A stretch of 64,000 nucleotides of DNA from Maribacter_C sp047345145 (GCF_047345145.1 NZ_JBLFER010000003.1:124001-188000), one strand, 5' to 3'; shown: positions 1-8,705, counted from the first letter of the stretch. Numbers and translations: made by a program. The notes: a model not told the origin generated them from the sequence alone.

Positions 1-50
1 TAGTTGATGTTGCCGAAGGAGATATTATTGATTTTTACAGTAATCTATAA
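1..50 (+). CDS. rplW: 50S ribosomal protein L23, C-terminal end only
   Basis: Partial at the left edge. The frame read from base 3 gives VDVAEGDIIDFYSNL and a stop at 48-50. This ending and the position directly before rplB fit L23, the ribosomal protein that sits at the peptide exit tunnel. Only 15 codons are visible, so the call rests mainly on gene order (S10 operon: rplW then rplB). Confidence 0.75.
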   Translation, partial: VDVAEGDIIDFYSNL

Positions 51-59
51 AGACAAACA

Positions 60-884
60 ATGTCAGTTAGAAAATTAAAACCAGTAACTCCTGGACAGCG
101 TTTTAGAGTTGTAAATGGGTTTGACGCCATTACGACTGATAAGCCGGAGAAGAGCTTGCTCGCTCCGTTAAAAAAGTCCGGAGGTAGAAACAGTCAAGGA
201 AAGATGACGATCCGTCAAAAAGGTGGAGGTCATAAAAGAAGGTATCGTGTTATTGATTTCAAAAGGGATAAGCAAGGTGTTGCTGCAACCGTAAAATCGA
301 TTCAATACGATCCAAACAGAACGGCATTTATCGCATTGCTGGAATATACTGACGGTGAGAAAAGATACATAATCGCTCAAAACGGATTGGAAGTAGATCA
401 GACGGTAACATCTGGTTCGAATGCAGCACCTGAAATTGGTAACGCACTTCCATTAAGCGATATTCCTTTAGGGACTATTATTTCGTGTATTGAGTTGCGA
501 CCTGGACAAGGGGCTGTAATGGCAAGAAGTGCTGGTACTTTTGCTCAATTAATGGCGAAAGATGGGAAGTTTGTAACTGTAAAGATGCCATCTGGTGAAA
601 CGAGATTAATTCTATCAGGTTGTTTAGCTACGATTGGTGCGGTTTCTAACTCCGATCATCAATTATTGGTTTCTGGTAAAGCTGGTAGAAGTAGATGGTT
701 GGGTAGAAGACCAAGAACTAGACCGGTAGCAATGAACCCTGTCGATCACCCAATGGGTGGTGGTGAAGGTAGAGCTTCGGGTGGTCATCCAAGATCTAGA
801 AATGGAATTCCGGCTAAGGGTTATAGAACTCGTCAGAAGACCAAGAGCACAAACAAATATATTTTAGAACGTAGAAAGAAATAA
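60..884 (+). CDS. rplB: 50S ribosomal protein L2
   Basis: L2 is a core 23S rRNA-binding protein needed for peptidyl-transferase centre assembly and subunit joining. The 274-residue product has the usual family length and carries the hallmark C-terminal glycine/arginine-rich segment NPVDHPMGGGEGR followed by GGHPRS. It starts 9 bases after the rplW stop and 12 bases before rpsS, as expected for an unbroken S10 operon transcript. Certain call. Confidence 0.98.
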   Translation: MSVRKLKPVTPGQRFRVVNGFDAITTDKPEKSLLAPLKKSGGRNSQGKMTIRQKGGGHKRRYRVIDFKRDKQGVAATVKSIQYDPNRTAFIALLEYTDGEKRYIIAQNGLEVDQTVTSGSNAAPEIGNALPLSDIPLGTIISCIELRPGQGAVMARSAGTFAQLMAKDGKFVTVKMPSGETRLILSGCLATIGAVSNSDHQLLVSGKAGRSRWLGRRPRTRPVAMNPVDHPMGGGEGRASGGHPRSRNGIPAKGYRTRQKTKSTNKYILERRKK

Positions 885-896
885 AAAGAAGAAAAA

Positions 897-1175
897 ATGG
901 CACGTTCACTAAAAAAAGGACCTTACGTTCACTATAGCTTGGAGAAAAAAATCCAACAAAACGCTTCTTCTGGAAAGAAAAGTGTTATAAAGACATGGTC
1001 AAGAGCTTCTATGATAACACCTGATTTTGTAGGTTTAACTATAGCTGTGCACAACGGGAGACAATTTGTTCCCGTATTCGTAACAGAAAATATGGTAGGG
1101 CACAAATTAGGGGAATTTTCTCCAACACGATCTTTTAGAGGTCACGCAGGGGCAAAGAATAAAGGTAAAAAGTAA
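897..1175 (+). CDS. rpsS: 30S ribosomal protein S19
   Basis: S19 binds the 30S head and contacts S13. The 92-residue product begins MARSLKKGPYVH and contains the conserved stretch GHKLGEFSPTRSFRGH, both diagnostic. A purine-rich spacer of 12 bases separates it from rplB, and rplV follows after three bases. Position in the S10 operon is canonical. Confidence 0.98.
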   Translation: MARSLKKGPYVHYSLEKKIQQNASSGKKSVIKTWSRASMITPDFVGLTIAVHNGRQFVPVFVTENMVGHKLGEFSPTRSFRGHAGAKNKGKK

Positions 1176-1178
1176 GCT

Positions 1179-1586
1179 ATGGGAGTTCGAAAAAAACAGA
1201 TGGCCGAAAGAATTAAGGCTGAAAAGAAACAGATAGCGTTCGCAAAATTGAACAATTGTCCTACTTCTCCTAGGAAAATGCGTATTGTTGCAGATTTGGT
1301 CAGAGGTGTTGAAGTGGAAAAGGCGCTGGCAATATTGAGATTCAATCCGAAGGAAGCTTCTCGCAAGTTAGAAAAGCTTTTGCTTTCTGCTTTGGCAAAC
1401 TGGCAAGCAAAGAATGAGGATGCTAGTTTAGAAGATGCTGATCTTATCGTAAAAGAGATTCGAGTGGATAGCGCGGCAATGTTGAAAAGATTGCGTCCAG
1501 CTCCACAGGGTAGAGCGCATAGAATTAGAAAACGTTCCAACCATGTAACATTGGTTTTGGGGTCTAACAATAATATAGCAAGCTAG
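1179..1586 (+). CDS. rplV: 50S ribosomal protein L22
   Basis: L22 lines the nascent-peptide tunnel, and its hairpin is a macrolide-resistance site. The 135-residue product contains SPRKMRIVADLVRG near residue 30 and, at the C-terminus, RLRPAPQGRAHRIRKRSNH, both typical of the family. The N-terminus is about 20 residues longer than in E. coli (a lysine-rich lead), a common Bacteroidota feature. It is followed by rpsC after one base, suggesting translational coupling. Confidence 0.97.
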   Translation: MGVRKKQMAERIKAEKKQIAFAKLNNCPTSPRKMRIVADLVRGVEVEKALAILRFNPKEASRKLEKLLLSALANWQAKNEDASLEDADLIVKEIRVDSAAMLKRLRPAPQGRAHRIRKRSNHVTLVLGSNNNIAS

Positions 1587-1587
1587 A

Positions 1588-2307
1588 ATGGGACAGAAAA
1601 CAAATCCGATAGGAAATCGTCTAGGTATTATCAGAGGATGGGAATCTAACTGGTACGGTGGAAACGATTATGGAGACAAACTAGCTGAGGATAGCAAAAT
1701 TCGAAAATACATCCATGCCCGTCTTTCAAAGGCAAGTGTTTCGAGAGTGATTATCGAGCGTACTTTGAAGTTGATTACAGTAACTGTAACAACAGCAAGA
1801 CCAGGTATCATTATTGGTAAAGGTGGTCAAGAAGTAGATAAGCTTAAAGAGGAGCTTAAGAAGATCACTGGAAAAGAGGTTCAGATCAATATTTACGAAA
1901 TCAAAAGACCTGAGGTTGATGCCAATTTGGTAGCTGCTAGTGTAGCGCGTCAAATTGAAAGCAGAATTTCTTTCAGACGAGCAATCAAAATGGCAATTGC
2001 AGCTGCGATGCGTATGAATGCTGAGGGAATCAAAATTCAGATTTCCGGTCGACTGAATGGAGCTGAAATGGCACGTTCTGAGTCTTACAAAGATGGTAGA
2101 ATTCCATTGTCTACTTTCCGCGCAGATATTGATTATGCATTGCACGAAGCTCAAACTACTTATGGTAAGTTGGGAATCAAAGTTTGGATAATGAAAGGCG
2201 AAGTATACGGAAAGAGAGAGCTTTCTCCATTGGTTGGTATGAAAAAAGGCCAAAGCGACAAGGGAGGAAAAGGAGATCGTGGTGGAAAACAACGCCGTAG
2301 AAAGTAA
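1588..2307 (+). CDS. rpsC: 30S ribosomal protein S3
   Basis: S3 lies at the mRNA entry site of the 30S subunit. The 239-residue product starts MGQKTNPIGNRLGIIRGW, has the KH-domain loop GIIIGKGGQEVDKL near residue 75, and ends in a lysine/glycine-rich basic tail. Length and gene order match the family. The minus-strand open frame over this gene is a shadow. Confidence 0.98.
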   Translation: MGQKTNPIGNRLGIIRGWESNWYGGNDYGDKLAEDSKIRKYIHARLSKASVSRVIIERTLKLITVTVTTARPGIIIGKGGQEVDKLKEELKKITGKEVQINIYEIKRPEVDANLVAASVARQIESRISFRRAIKMAIAAAMRMNAEGIKIQISGRLNGAEMARSESYKDGRIPLSTFRADIDYALHEAQTTYGKLGIKVWIMKGEVYGKRELSPLVGMKKGQSDKGGKGDRGGKQRRRK

Positions 2308-2330
2308 TTTTTTAAAGAAGTAAGAAAATC

Positions 2331-2756
2331 ATGTTACAACCGAAAAGACAAAAGTTTCGTAAGATGCAAAAAGGCCGGATGAAGGGTATCTCAGGTAGAG
2401 GTCACCTGCTTTCGAATGGTATGTTTGGTCTTAAATCTTTGGAGACTCGTTTTATAACAGCACGTCAGATTGAAGCGGCTCGTATTGCTGCAACAAGATA
2501 CATGAAAAGGGAGGGACAACTTTGGATTAAGATATTTCCAGACAAGCCTATTACCAAGAAACCATTAGAAGTACGTATGGGTAAAGGTAAAGGTGCACCG
2601 GAATATTTCGTAGCTCGTGTTTTACCTGGAAGAATTATGTTCGAGGTTGCTGGTGTACCAATGGATGTTGCCAAGGAAGCATTGCGATTGGCGGCTCAAA
2701 AATTACCGGTTAAGACAAAATTTATTGTTGCCAGAGATTATACTGCTGCAGACTAA
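2331..2756 (+). CDS. rplP: 50S ribosomal protein L16
   Basis: L16 helps form the A-site region of the 50S subunit. The 141-residue product begins MLQPKRQKFRKMQKGR and contains GKGKGAPEYFVARVLPGR, both strongly conserved. It is separated from rpsC by 23 bases and followed closely by rpmC. Standard in length and content. Confidence 0.98.
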   Translation: MLQPKRQKFRKMQKGRMKGISGRGHLLSNGMFGLKSLETRFITARQIEAARIAATRYMKREGQLWIKIFPDKPITKKPLEVRMGKGKGAPEYFVARVLPGRIMFEVAGVPMDVAKEALRLAAQKLPVKTKFIVARDYTAAD

Positions 2757-2768
2757 TTGAAGGAAATC

Positions 2769-2960
2769 ATGAAAAAAAAGGAAATAAAAGAATTATCTGT
2801 TGAAGAGCTAAAACTAAAGTACGCTGAGCTTAAAAAAGAGCACGCGGATTTAAAAATGGCACACTTCGTAACTCCTTTGGAGAATCCTCTTCAAATTAGA
2901 AAGGTTAGAAGAATAGTAGCGCGATTGGCAACGGAATTAACTAATAGGGAAAACCAATAA
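2769..2960 (+). CDS. rpmC: 50S ribosomal protein L29
   Basis: L29 sits next to L23 at the tunnel exit. I place the start at the ATG at 2769, giving 63 residues beginning MKKKEIKELSVEEL, rather than at the in-frame TTG at 2757 that abuts the rplP stop. The ATG is preceded by a purine-rich AAGGAA and gives the expected family length. The frame contains the L29 signature IRKVRRIVARL near the C-terminus. Confidence 0.96.
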   Translation: MKKKEIKELSVEELKLKYAELKKEHADLKMAHFVTPLENPLQIRKVRRIVARLATELTNRENQ

Positions 2961-2973
2961 CTGGTTCTGCTTT

Positions 2974-3234
2974 ATGGAAGAAAAAAGAAACTTAAGAAAA
3001 GAGAGAATAGGGGTTGTTACTAGTAACAAAATGGAGAAATCTATTGTAGTTGCAGAGGTAAAAAGAGTGAAGCACCCTATGTACGGTAAGTTCGTTTTGA
3101 AAACGAAAAAGTACGTTGCACACGACGAAAAGAACGATTGTAAGGAAGGTGATACCGTAAAGATTATGGAAACACGTCCTTTGAGCAAAACCAAATGTTG
3201 GAGGTTAGTAGAAATCTTAGAAAGAGCTAAATAA
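2974..3234 (+). CDS. rpsQ: 30S ribosomal protein S17
   Basis: S17 is a primary 16S rRNA binder with an OB fold. The 86-residue product shows the conserved GVVTSNKMEKSIVV and, near the end, DTVKIMETRPLSKTK. It lies between rpmC and rplN with 13- and 2-base gaps. Typical length. Confidence 0.98.
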   Translation: MEEKRNLRKERIGVVTSNKMEKSIVVAEVKRVKHPMYGKFVLKTKKYVAHDEKNDCKEGDTVKIMETRPLSKTKCWRLVEILERAK

Positions 3235-3236
3235 TT

Positions 3237-3605
3237 ATGTTACAGCAAGAATCAAGATTAAAAGTAGCGGACAATACAGGAGCAAAAGAAGTTTTGACCA
3301 TTCGCGTTTTAGGTGGGACAAAAAGAAGATATGCTTCTATTGGAGACAAAATAGTTGTTACTGTTAAGGAGGCAACTCCGAACGGAGGTATCAAAAAGGG
3401 AGCTGTATCAACAGCAGTTGTGGTAAGAACCAAAAAAGAAGTAAGAAGACCTGATGGTTCTTACATTCGATTTGATGACAATGCATGTGTGTTGTTAAAC
3501 CCAACTGGTGAAATGAGAGGAACTCGTGTTTTCGGACCGGTTGCAAGAGAACTTCGTGACAAACAGTTCATGAAAATTGTTTCATTGGCCCCTGAGGTAC
3601 TATAA
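3237..3605 (+). CDS. rplN: 50S ribosomal protein L14
   Basis: L14 forms an inter-subunit bridge. The 122-residue product starts MLQQESRLKVADNTGAKE and carries the GTRVFGPVARELRD segment near the C-terminus, both diagnostic. The length is exactly the family norm. It begins the spc-type part of the cluster, but no promoter or terminator separates it from rpsQ here, so S10 and spc genes are probably co-transcribed. Confidence 0.98.
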   Translation: MLQQESRLKVADNTGAKEVLTIRVLGGTKRRYASIGDKIVVTVKEATPNGGIKKGAVSTAVVVRTKKEVRRPDGSYIRFDDNACVLLNPTGEMRGTRVFGPVARELRDKQFMKIVSLAPEVL

Positions 3606-3618
3606 TTTATAGCGAGGA

Positions 3619-3933
3619 ATGAAAAAGTTAAAAATAAAAACGGGAGACACAGTACGAATCATAGCTGGAGACCATAAAGGTACCGAAGGTAAAGTGATGC
3701 GTGTTGATATTGCAAAGAACAAAGCAATTGTGGAAGGTGCTAATATGGTATCTAAGCATGAAAAGCCAAGTGCGAAAAATCCACAGGGCGGTATTGTTCA
3801 AAAAGAAGCGTTTATCAATGTTTCTAATCTAGCGCTTCTCGATGCTAAATCTGGTGACATTACCAGAGTTGGTTATGAAGTAAGAGATGGAAAAAAAGTT
3901 AGAGTTTCTAAAAAATCCAATGAAGTAATTTAG
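3619..3933 (+). CDS. rplX: 50S ribosomal protein L24
   Basis: L24 initiates 50S assembly. The 104-residue product has an N-terminal KOW motif (IKTGDTVRIIAGDHKGTEGK) and the conserved EKPSAKNPQGGIVQKEA. Two bases separate its stop from the rplE start. Normal length. Confidence 0.97.
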   Translation: MKKLKIKTGDTVRIIAGDHKGTEGKVMRVDIAKNKAIVEGANMVSKHEKPSAKNPQGGIVQKEAFINVSNLALLDAKSGDITRVGYEVRDGKKVRVSKKSNEVI

Positions 3934-3935
3934 TT

Positions 3936-4487
3936 ATGGCTTACGTTGCAAGATTAAAGAAAGAATATGGTGAACGCATTGTTAGTGCGTTGACAGAGGA
4001 ATTTGGTTACAAGAATGTAATGCAAGTACCTAAACTACAAAAGATAGTAGTAAGTAGAGGTGTTGGTGCTGCAGTTGCCGATAAGAAGCTTATTGACCAT
4101 GCGGTTGATGAGATGACTATGATTACAGGTCAAAAAGCAGTTGCAACAATATCTAAAAAAGATGTTGCTACCTTCAAATTACGTAAGGGTATGCCAATTG
4201 GTGCCAAAGTAACGCTTCGTGGAGAAAGAATGTACGAATTTTTAGACCGTTTGGTGACAAGTGCATTGCCTCGTGTTCGTGATTTTCAAGGAATCAAAGC
4301 TACCGGTTTTGATGGACGAGGAAATTACAGCTTAGGTGTTACAGAGCAGATCATATTCCCGGAAATTAATATTGACAAGATCAATAGAATAAACGGAATG
4401 GATATCACTTTCGTAACTACTGCTGCAACCGATAAGGAAGCGAAATCATTATTAACAGAACTAGGATTACCTTTTAAAAAGAAATAG
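3936..4487 (+). CDS. rplE: 50S ribosomal protein L5
   Basis: L5 binds 5S rRNA and contacts the P-site tRNA. The 183-residue product includes the conserved GQKAVATISKKDVATFKLR and LGVTEQIIFPEI segments. One base separates it from rpsN. Standard length and position. Confidence 0.98.
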   Translation: MAYVARLKKEYGERIVSALTEEFGYKNVMQVPKLQKIVVSRGVGAAVADKKLIDHAVDEMTMITGQKAVATISKKDVATFKLRKGMPIGAKVTLRGERMYEFLDRLVTSALPRVRDFQGIKATGFDGRGNYSLGVTEQIIFPEINIDKINRINGMDITFVTTAATDKEAKSLLTELGLPFKKK

Positions 4488-4488
4488 T

Positions 4489-4758
4489 ATGGCTAAAGAA
4501 TCAATGAAAGCCCGTGAAAGAAAAAGGGCAGCGACTGTAGCTAAATATGCTGAAAAGAGAAAAGCTTTGAAAGAAGCTGGAGACTATGAAGGCCTGCAGA
4601 AATTGCCAAAGAATGCTTCACCTGTTCGTATGCACAACAGATGTAAGATTACCGGAAGACCTAAAGGTTACATGAGAACTTTTGGTATTTCAAGGGTGAC
4701 TTTCAGAGAGATGGCAAATCAAGGATTGATTCCAGGAGTTAAAAAAGCCAGCTGGTAA
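4489..4758 (+). CDS. rpsN: 30S ribosomal protein S14, zinc-free type
   Basis: S14 is part of the 30S head. The 89-residue product ends RVTFREMANQGLIPGVKKASW and contains RMHNRCKITGRPKGYMR. It has the longer form without the CxxC...CxxC zinc ribbon of the short S14 type, so it should be zinc independent. It is followed by an unusually long 67-base gap before rpsH (see the hairpin entry there). Confidence 0.97.
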   Translation: MAKESMKARERKRAATVAKYAEKRKALKEAGDYEGLQKLPKNASPVRMHNRCKITGRPKGYMRTFGISRVTFREMANQGLIPGVKKASW

Positions 4759-4775
4759 GACAAAATTGAATAACT

Positions 4776-4806
4776 GGTTTCAGGTCTGGCACTACTGTCG
4801 GAAACC
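4776..4806 (+). promoter_or_regulatory. candidate hairpin in the rpsH leader
   Basis: In a cluster whose genes are mostly 1-24 bases apart, 67 bases separate rpsN from rpsH. The gap contains a 6-bp inverted repeat, GGTTTC at 4776-4781 and GAAACC at 4801-4806, closing a GC-richer loop. S8 autoregulates the spc operon in other bacteria by binding mRNA. That this hairpin is an S8 site here is inference only. Confidence 0.35.
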
Positions 4807-4825
4807 GTTACCGAAATATATAAGA

Positions 4826-5224
4826 ATGGTTACAGATACTATAGCAGATTACTTAACAAGAGTTAGAAATGCCAATAGCGCAGGTCACAGAGTTGTTGAG
4901 ATACCTTCATCTAAAGTGAAGAAAGAGATAACAAAAATATTATTCGATCAAGGATATATTTTGAGTTACAAGTTTGAAGAAGATAAAGTCCAAGGTAGCA
5001 TTAAGATAGCTTTGAAATATGACAAGTTCACTAAAGATCCTGTTATAAAGAAGTTGCAAAGAGTTAGTAAGCCAGGTTTACGTAAGTATACGGGAGCTGA
5101 TAATCTGCCAAGAGTTTTAAACGGATTGGGTATTGCAATTGTTTCTACATCTCACGGTGTAATGACAAGTAAGCAAGCTAAAAATGAAAATGTAGGTGGC
5201 GAGGTTCTTTGCTACGTATATTAA
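4826..5224 (+). CDS. rpsH: 30S ribosomal protein S8
   Basis: S8 is a central-domain 16S rRNA binder and, in other bacteria, the autogenous regulator of the spc operon. The start is taken at the ATG at 4826, giving 132 residues (MVTDTIADYLTRVRNA), because this matches the family N-terminus; an in-frame TTG at 4766 would add 20 unrelated residues encoded by the spacer. The C-terminal GLGIAIVSTSHGVMT and GGEVLCYVY segments are diagnostic. Confidence 0.97.
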   Translation: MVTDTIADYLTRVRNANSAGHRVVEIPSSKVKKEITKILFDQGYILSYKFEEDKVQGSIKIALKYDKFTKDPVIKKLQRVSKPGLRKYTGADNLPRVLNGLGIAIVSTSHGVMTSKQAKNENVGGEVLCYVY

Positions 5225-5244
5225 TCAGTATAAAGATTTAGAAG

Positions 5245-5787
5245 ATGTCTAGAATAGGTAATAATCCGGTAGCGATTCCTGAGGGAGTCACGATAGAGGT
5301 AAATGAGAATATAATTACTGTAAAAGGTAAGTTGGGTGAATTGACTCAAGAGTTTTCAGGAGTATCTGTAAAGGTTGAAGATGGACAAGCATGGGTAACC
5401 AGACCTTCTGATTCCAAAGAGCATAAAGCAAAACATGGTCTGTATAGATCTTTGGTTTTGAATATGGTTGAAGGAGTTTCTAAAGGATGGACAAAAGAGT
5501 TAGAACTTGTTGGTGTAGGATATAGAGCTAGCAATCAAGGTCAAAAGTTAGATTTGGCATTGGGATTCTCTCATAACATTGTTTTAAATTTGGCGCCAGA
5601 AGTCAAAGTGGAAACTATTTCTGAAAAAGGAAAGAATCCAATAGTAAAACTAACATCTTTTGACAAGCAGTTAGTTGGTCAGGTAGCGGCAAAAATTAGA
5701 TCTTTCCGTAAGCCTGAGCCGTACAAAGGAAAAGGAATCAAGTTCGTTGGTGAACAATTGAGAAGAAAAGCAGGTAAATCCGCATAA
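5245..5787 (+). CDS. rplF: 50S ribosomal protein L6
   Basis: L6 lies near the factor-binding centre of the 50S subunit. The 180-residue product starts MSRIGNNPVAIPEGV and ends with the conserved PEPYKGKGIKFVGEQLRRK. Two L6 repeats are evident from the length. It lies 20 bases after rpsH. Confidence 0.98.
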   Translation: MSRIGNNPVAIPEGVTIEVNENIITVKGKLGELTQEFSGVSVKVEDGQAWVTRPSDSKEHKAKHGLYRSLVLNMVEGVSKGWTKELELVGVGYRASNQGQKLDLALGFSHNIVLNLAPEVKVETISEKGKNPIVKLTSFDKQLVGQVAAKIRSFRKPEPYKGKGIKFVGEQLRRKAGKSA

Positions 5788-5799
5788 TAAAGTAGTGTT

Positions 5800-6156
5800 A
5801 TGAAACTATCAAAGACACAAAGAAAATTAAGAATTAGAAGGAGAATACGTAAAGTATCGGCCGGAACTGCAGAACGACCCAGATTGTCGGTTTTCCGAAG
5901 TAATAAAGAAATTTATGCTCAGGTAATTGATGATGTTGAAGGAAAAACTTTAGTAGCTGTTTCTTCTAGAGATAAAGATTTAGCGAAAGCTAAGGGAACT
6001 AAAAGTGAAATTGCTGCCCTAGTTGGTAAAGCAATTGCTGAAAGATCTGCAAAAGCTGGTATCGATAAAGTAGCTTTCGATAGAGGAGGTAACTTGTACC
6101 ACGGTAGAGTAAAAGCATTGGCTGAAGGAGCAAGAGAAGCGGGATTAAAATTCTAA
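5800..6156 (+). CDS. rplR: 50S ribosomal protein L18
   Basis: L18 binds 5S rRNA with L5. The 118-residue product has the basic N-terminus and the conserved ERPRLSVFRSNKEIYAQVID, plus FDRGGNLYHGRVKALAEGAR near the C-terminus. Usual length and position between rplF and rpsE. Confidence 0.98.
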   Translation: MKLSKTQRKLRIRRRIRKVSAGTAERPRLSVFRSNKEIYAQVIDDVEGKTLVAVSSRDKDLAKAKGTKSEIAALVGKAIAERSAKAGIDKVAFDRGGNLYHGRVKALAEGAREAGLKF

Positions 6157-6165
6157 AATAAGAGC

Positions 6166-6690
6166 ATGTACCAGAAATACAAAAACGTAGAAACTGTTAA
6201 GCCAGGAGGTTTAGATTTAAAAGATAGATTGGTCGGTATCCAGAGAGTTACTAAGGTAACAAAGGGTGGACGAGCTTTCGGATTCTCTGCAATTGTTGTT
6301 GTAGGTGACGAAAATGGAGTTGTAGGTCACGGTTTGGGTAAATCCAAGGAAGTTGCTACTGCTATCGCTAAAGCTATCGAAGATGCTAAAAAGAATTTGA
6401 TTCGTATTCCTTTGAATAAAGCCACATTGCCACATGAACAAAAAGGTAAGTTCGGTGGTGCTCGTGTATATATCCAACCAGCATCACATGGTACGGGTGT
6501 TATCGCAGGTGGTGCAGTTAGAGCGGTACTAGAGGCCGTTGGAGTGCATGATGTTCTTTCAAAATCACAGGGTTCTTCGAATCCTCATAACGTGGTAAAG
6601 GCTACTTTTGATGCACTTTTGCAATTAAGAGGTGCACATACCATAGCAAAACAAAGAGGTGTTTCCTTAGAAAAAGTTTTTAAAGGATAA
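6166..6690 (+). CDS. rpsE: 30S ribosomal protein S5
   Basis: S5 takes part in decoding fidelity and mRNA entry. The 174-residue product contains GGRAFGFSAIVVVGDENGVV, typical of the S5 double-stranded-RNA-binding domain, and the C-terminal GSSNPHNVVKATFDAL. The length is normal. Confidence 0.98.
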   Translation: MYQKYKNVETVKPGGLDLKDRLVGIQRVTKVTKGGRAFGFSAIVVVGDENGVVGHGLGKSKEVATAIAKAIEDAKKNLIRIPLNKATLPHEQKGKFGGARVYIQPASHGTGVIAGGAVRAVLEAVGVHDVLSKSQGSSNPHNVVKATFDALLQLRGAHTIAKQRGVSLEKVFKG

Positions 6691-6702
6691 TTCAAGCAGA
6701 CA

Positions 6703-6885
6703 ATGGCAAAGAAAATTAAAGTAAAACAGTTAAAAAGCGCTATCAAAAGACCACAGAACCAAAAAAGAACCCTTGAGGCTCTTGGTTTGAAAAGAATTGG
6801 TCAGGTTGTAGAACATGAGGCTACAGCTAGTATTGTTGGCATGGTAAATACAGTTAAACACTTAGTTTCTACAGAAGAAGCTTAA
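6703..6885 (+). CDS. rpmD: 50S ribosomal protein L30
   Basis: A small 50S protein of 60 residues. The sequence KVKQLKSAIKRPQNQKRTL followed by LGLKRIGQVVEH matches L30. It lies between rpsE and rplO, its universal location. Confidence 0.97.
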   Translation: MAKKIKVKQLKSAIKRPQNQKRTLEALGLKRIGQVVEHEATASIVGMVNTVKHLVSTEEA

Positions 6886-6898
6886 TACATATAAGGTA

Positions 6899-7351
6899 AT
6901 GAATTTAAGTAATCTAAAACCAGCTGAAGGTTCTGTCAATAGAGACGGAAAACGATTAGGAAGAGGCCAAGGGTCTGGTAAGGGCGGTACGGCTGCAAGA
7001 GGACATAAAGGAGCTAAATCAAGATCTGGTTATTCTAAGAAAATTGGATTTGAAGGTGGTCAAATGCCGTTGCAAAGACGTGTTCCTAAATTTGGGTTTA
7101 CAAACATTAACCGAAAAGAATATCAGGGCATTAACCTTTCTAAATTGCAAGAGTTAGTGGATAAGAAGGTTGTAAAAGATACGATTACTTTTGAAACACT
7201 CGTAGAAAATAGATTGGCACGTAAGAATGATTTGGTTAAGATTTTAGGTGGTGGAGAATTGAAAGCATCCTTAAAAATTTCTGTGCATAAATTTACTGCT
7301 ACAGCGAAAGCTGCGATTGAAGCTGCAGGCGGAGAAGCAATAAATTTATAA
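6899..7351 (+). CDS. rplO: 50S ribosomal protein L15
   Basis: L15 is a late-assembly 50S protein. The 150-residue product has the glycine/arginine-rich N-terminus GRGQGSGKGGTAARGHKG and GFEGGQMPLQRRVPKFGF, both conserved. It directly precedes secY (12-base gap), the standard arrangement. Confidence 0.98.
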   Translation: MNLSNLKPAEGSVNRDGKRLGRGQGSGKGGTAARGHKGAKSRSGYSKKIGFEGGQMPLQRRVPKFGFTNINRKEYQGINLSKLQELVDKKVVKDTITFETLVENRLARKNDLVKILGGGELKASLKISVHKFTATAKAAIEAAGGEAINL

Positions 7352-7363
7352 GCGAATTATACT

Positions 7364-8701
7364 ATGAAGAATTTTTTCGAAACAATATCCAATATTTGGA
7401 AAATAGAAGAACTAAGGAATAGAATAGGTATTACCTTATTACTTCTTTTAGTATACCGTTTTGGTTGTCAGATTGTTCTTCCAGGTATAGATACTACTCA
7501 ATTAGGTGCTTTGGTTGATGGAACTGATCAAGGTATTTTTGCTTTATTGAATGCTTTTACGGGAGGAGCTTTTGCAAGTGCTTCTGTATTTGCATTAGGT
7601 ATAATGCCGTATATTTCAGCATCAATTGTAGTTCAATTAATGGGTATTGCAATTCCATATCTTCAGAAGTTACAGAAAGAAGGTGAAAGTGGTCGTAAAA
7701 CAATCAATCAGATAACAAGATGGTTGACCATTGGTATTTGTATCGTTCAAGCTCCTGCATATTTGTATGGACTTGAAGCTTTTGGTGTTCGCGATAGTGC
7801 ATTTATAATGGGTAAAGGTCTTGATTTCATGGTGCCAGCTGTAATTATTTTAGTTACAGGCTGTGTATTTGCCATGTGGTTAGGAGAAAAGATTACTGAT
7901 AAAGGAATTGGGAATGGTATTTCATTATTAATTATGATAGGTATCATAGCTACACTTCCTCAATCATTTGCTCAAGAAGTTGTTTCAAGGCTTGATGGTG
8001 TAGGTGGTCCAATGTTAATCTTGGTAGAAGTTATTGTTTGGTTCTTAGTAATTTTGGCCAGTGTATTGTTGGTAATGGCTACACGTCAGATTCCTGTGCA
8101 ATATGCGAGAAGAACTGCTTCTGGTGGATACGAAAAAAATATCATGGGATCTAGACAATACATACCTTTGAAGTTAAATGCATCAGGTGTTATGCCGATT
8201 ATCTTTGCACAGGCTATTATGTTTGTTCCTGGTTTAATAGGTGGAGCTATAGAAGGAGAAGTAGGAACTTGGATTCAAACGCAATTTTCAGATATCTTTG
8301 GCTGGGCTTATAATTTATTGTTTGCCTTACTAATTATCATATTTACATATTTCTATACTGCGATAACTGTTCCTACGAATAAAATGGCAGATGATTTAAA
8401 ACGTAGTGGAGGTTTTATTCCAGGTATACGTCCAGGGAAAGAAACAGGTGATTTTTTAGATAAAATTATGTCATTAATCACCTTACCAGGTTCAATATTC
8501 TTAGCATTGTTAGCGGTTTTGCCGGCAGTGGTAGTGAAATTGCTTGATGTTCAGGCAGGATGGGCATTGTTCTTTGGTGGTACATCACTTTTAATTATGG
8601 TTGGTGTAGCAATTGACACAGTTCAACAAGTAAACTCCTATTTATTAAATCGTCATTATGATGGTTTAATGAAAACGGGTAAAAACAGAAAAGTAGCATA
8701 A
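7364..8701 (+). CDS. secY: protein translocase subunit SecY
   Basis: SecY forms the protein-conducting channel of the Sec translocon in the inner membrane. The 445-residue product shows about ten hydrophobic segments and conserved features such as FALGIMPYISASIVVQL, GIGNGISLLI and GGFIPGIRPGKETGDFL. It sits between rplO and infA in the ribosomal cluster, so its supply is tied to ribosome synthesis. Normal length. Confidence 0.98.
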   Translation: MKNFFETISNIWKIEELRNRIGITLLLLLVYRFGCQIVLPGIDTTQLGALVDGTDQGIFALLNAFTGGAFASASVFALGIMPYISASIVVQLMGIAIPYLQKLQKEGESGRKTINQITRWLTIGICIVQAPAYLYGLEAFGVRDSAFIMGKGLDFMVPAVIILVTGCVFAMWLGEKITDKGIGNGISLLIMIGIIATLPQSFAQEVVSRLDGVGGPMLILVEVIVWFLVILASVLLVMATRQIPVQYARRTASGGYEKNIMGSRQYIPLKLNASGVMPIIFAQAIMFVPGLIGGAIEGEVGTWIQTQFSDIFGWAYNLLFALLIIIFTYFYTAITVPTNKMADDLKRSGGFIPGIRPGKETGDFLDKIMSLITLPGSIFLALLAVLPAVVVKLLDVQAGWALFFGGTSLLIMVGVAIDTVQQVNSYLLNRHYDGLMKTGKNRKVA

Positions 8702-8705
8702 GATT

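Noticed and set aside
1726..2292. 188-codon open frame on the minus strand
   Set aside because: Lies wholly inside rpsC in antisense and has composition typical of a shadow frame (Ser/Cys/Phe-rich, no domain); rpsC is certain.
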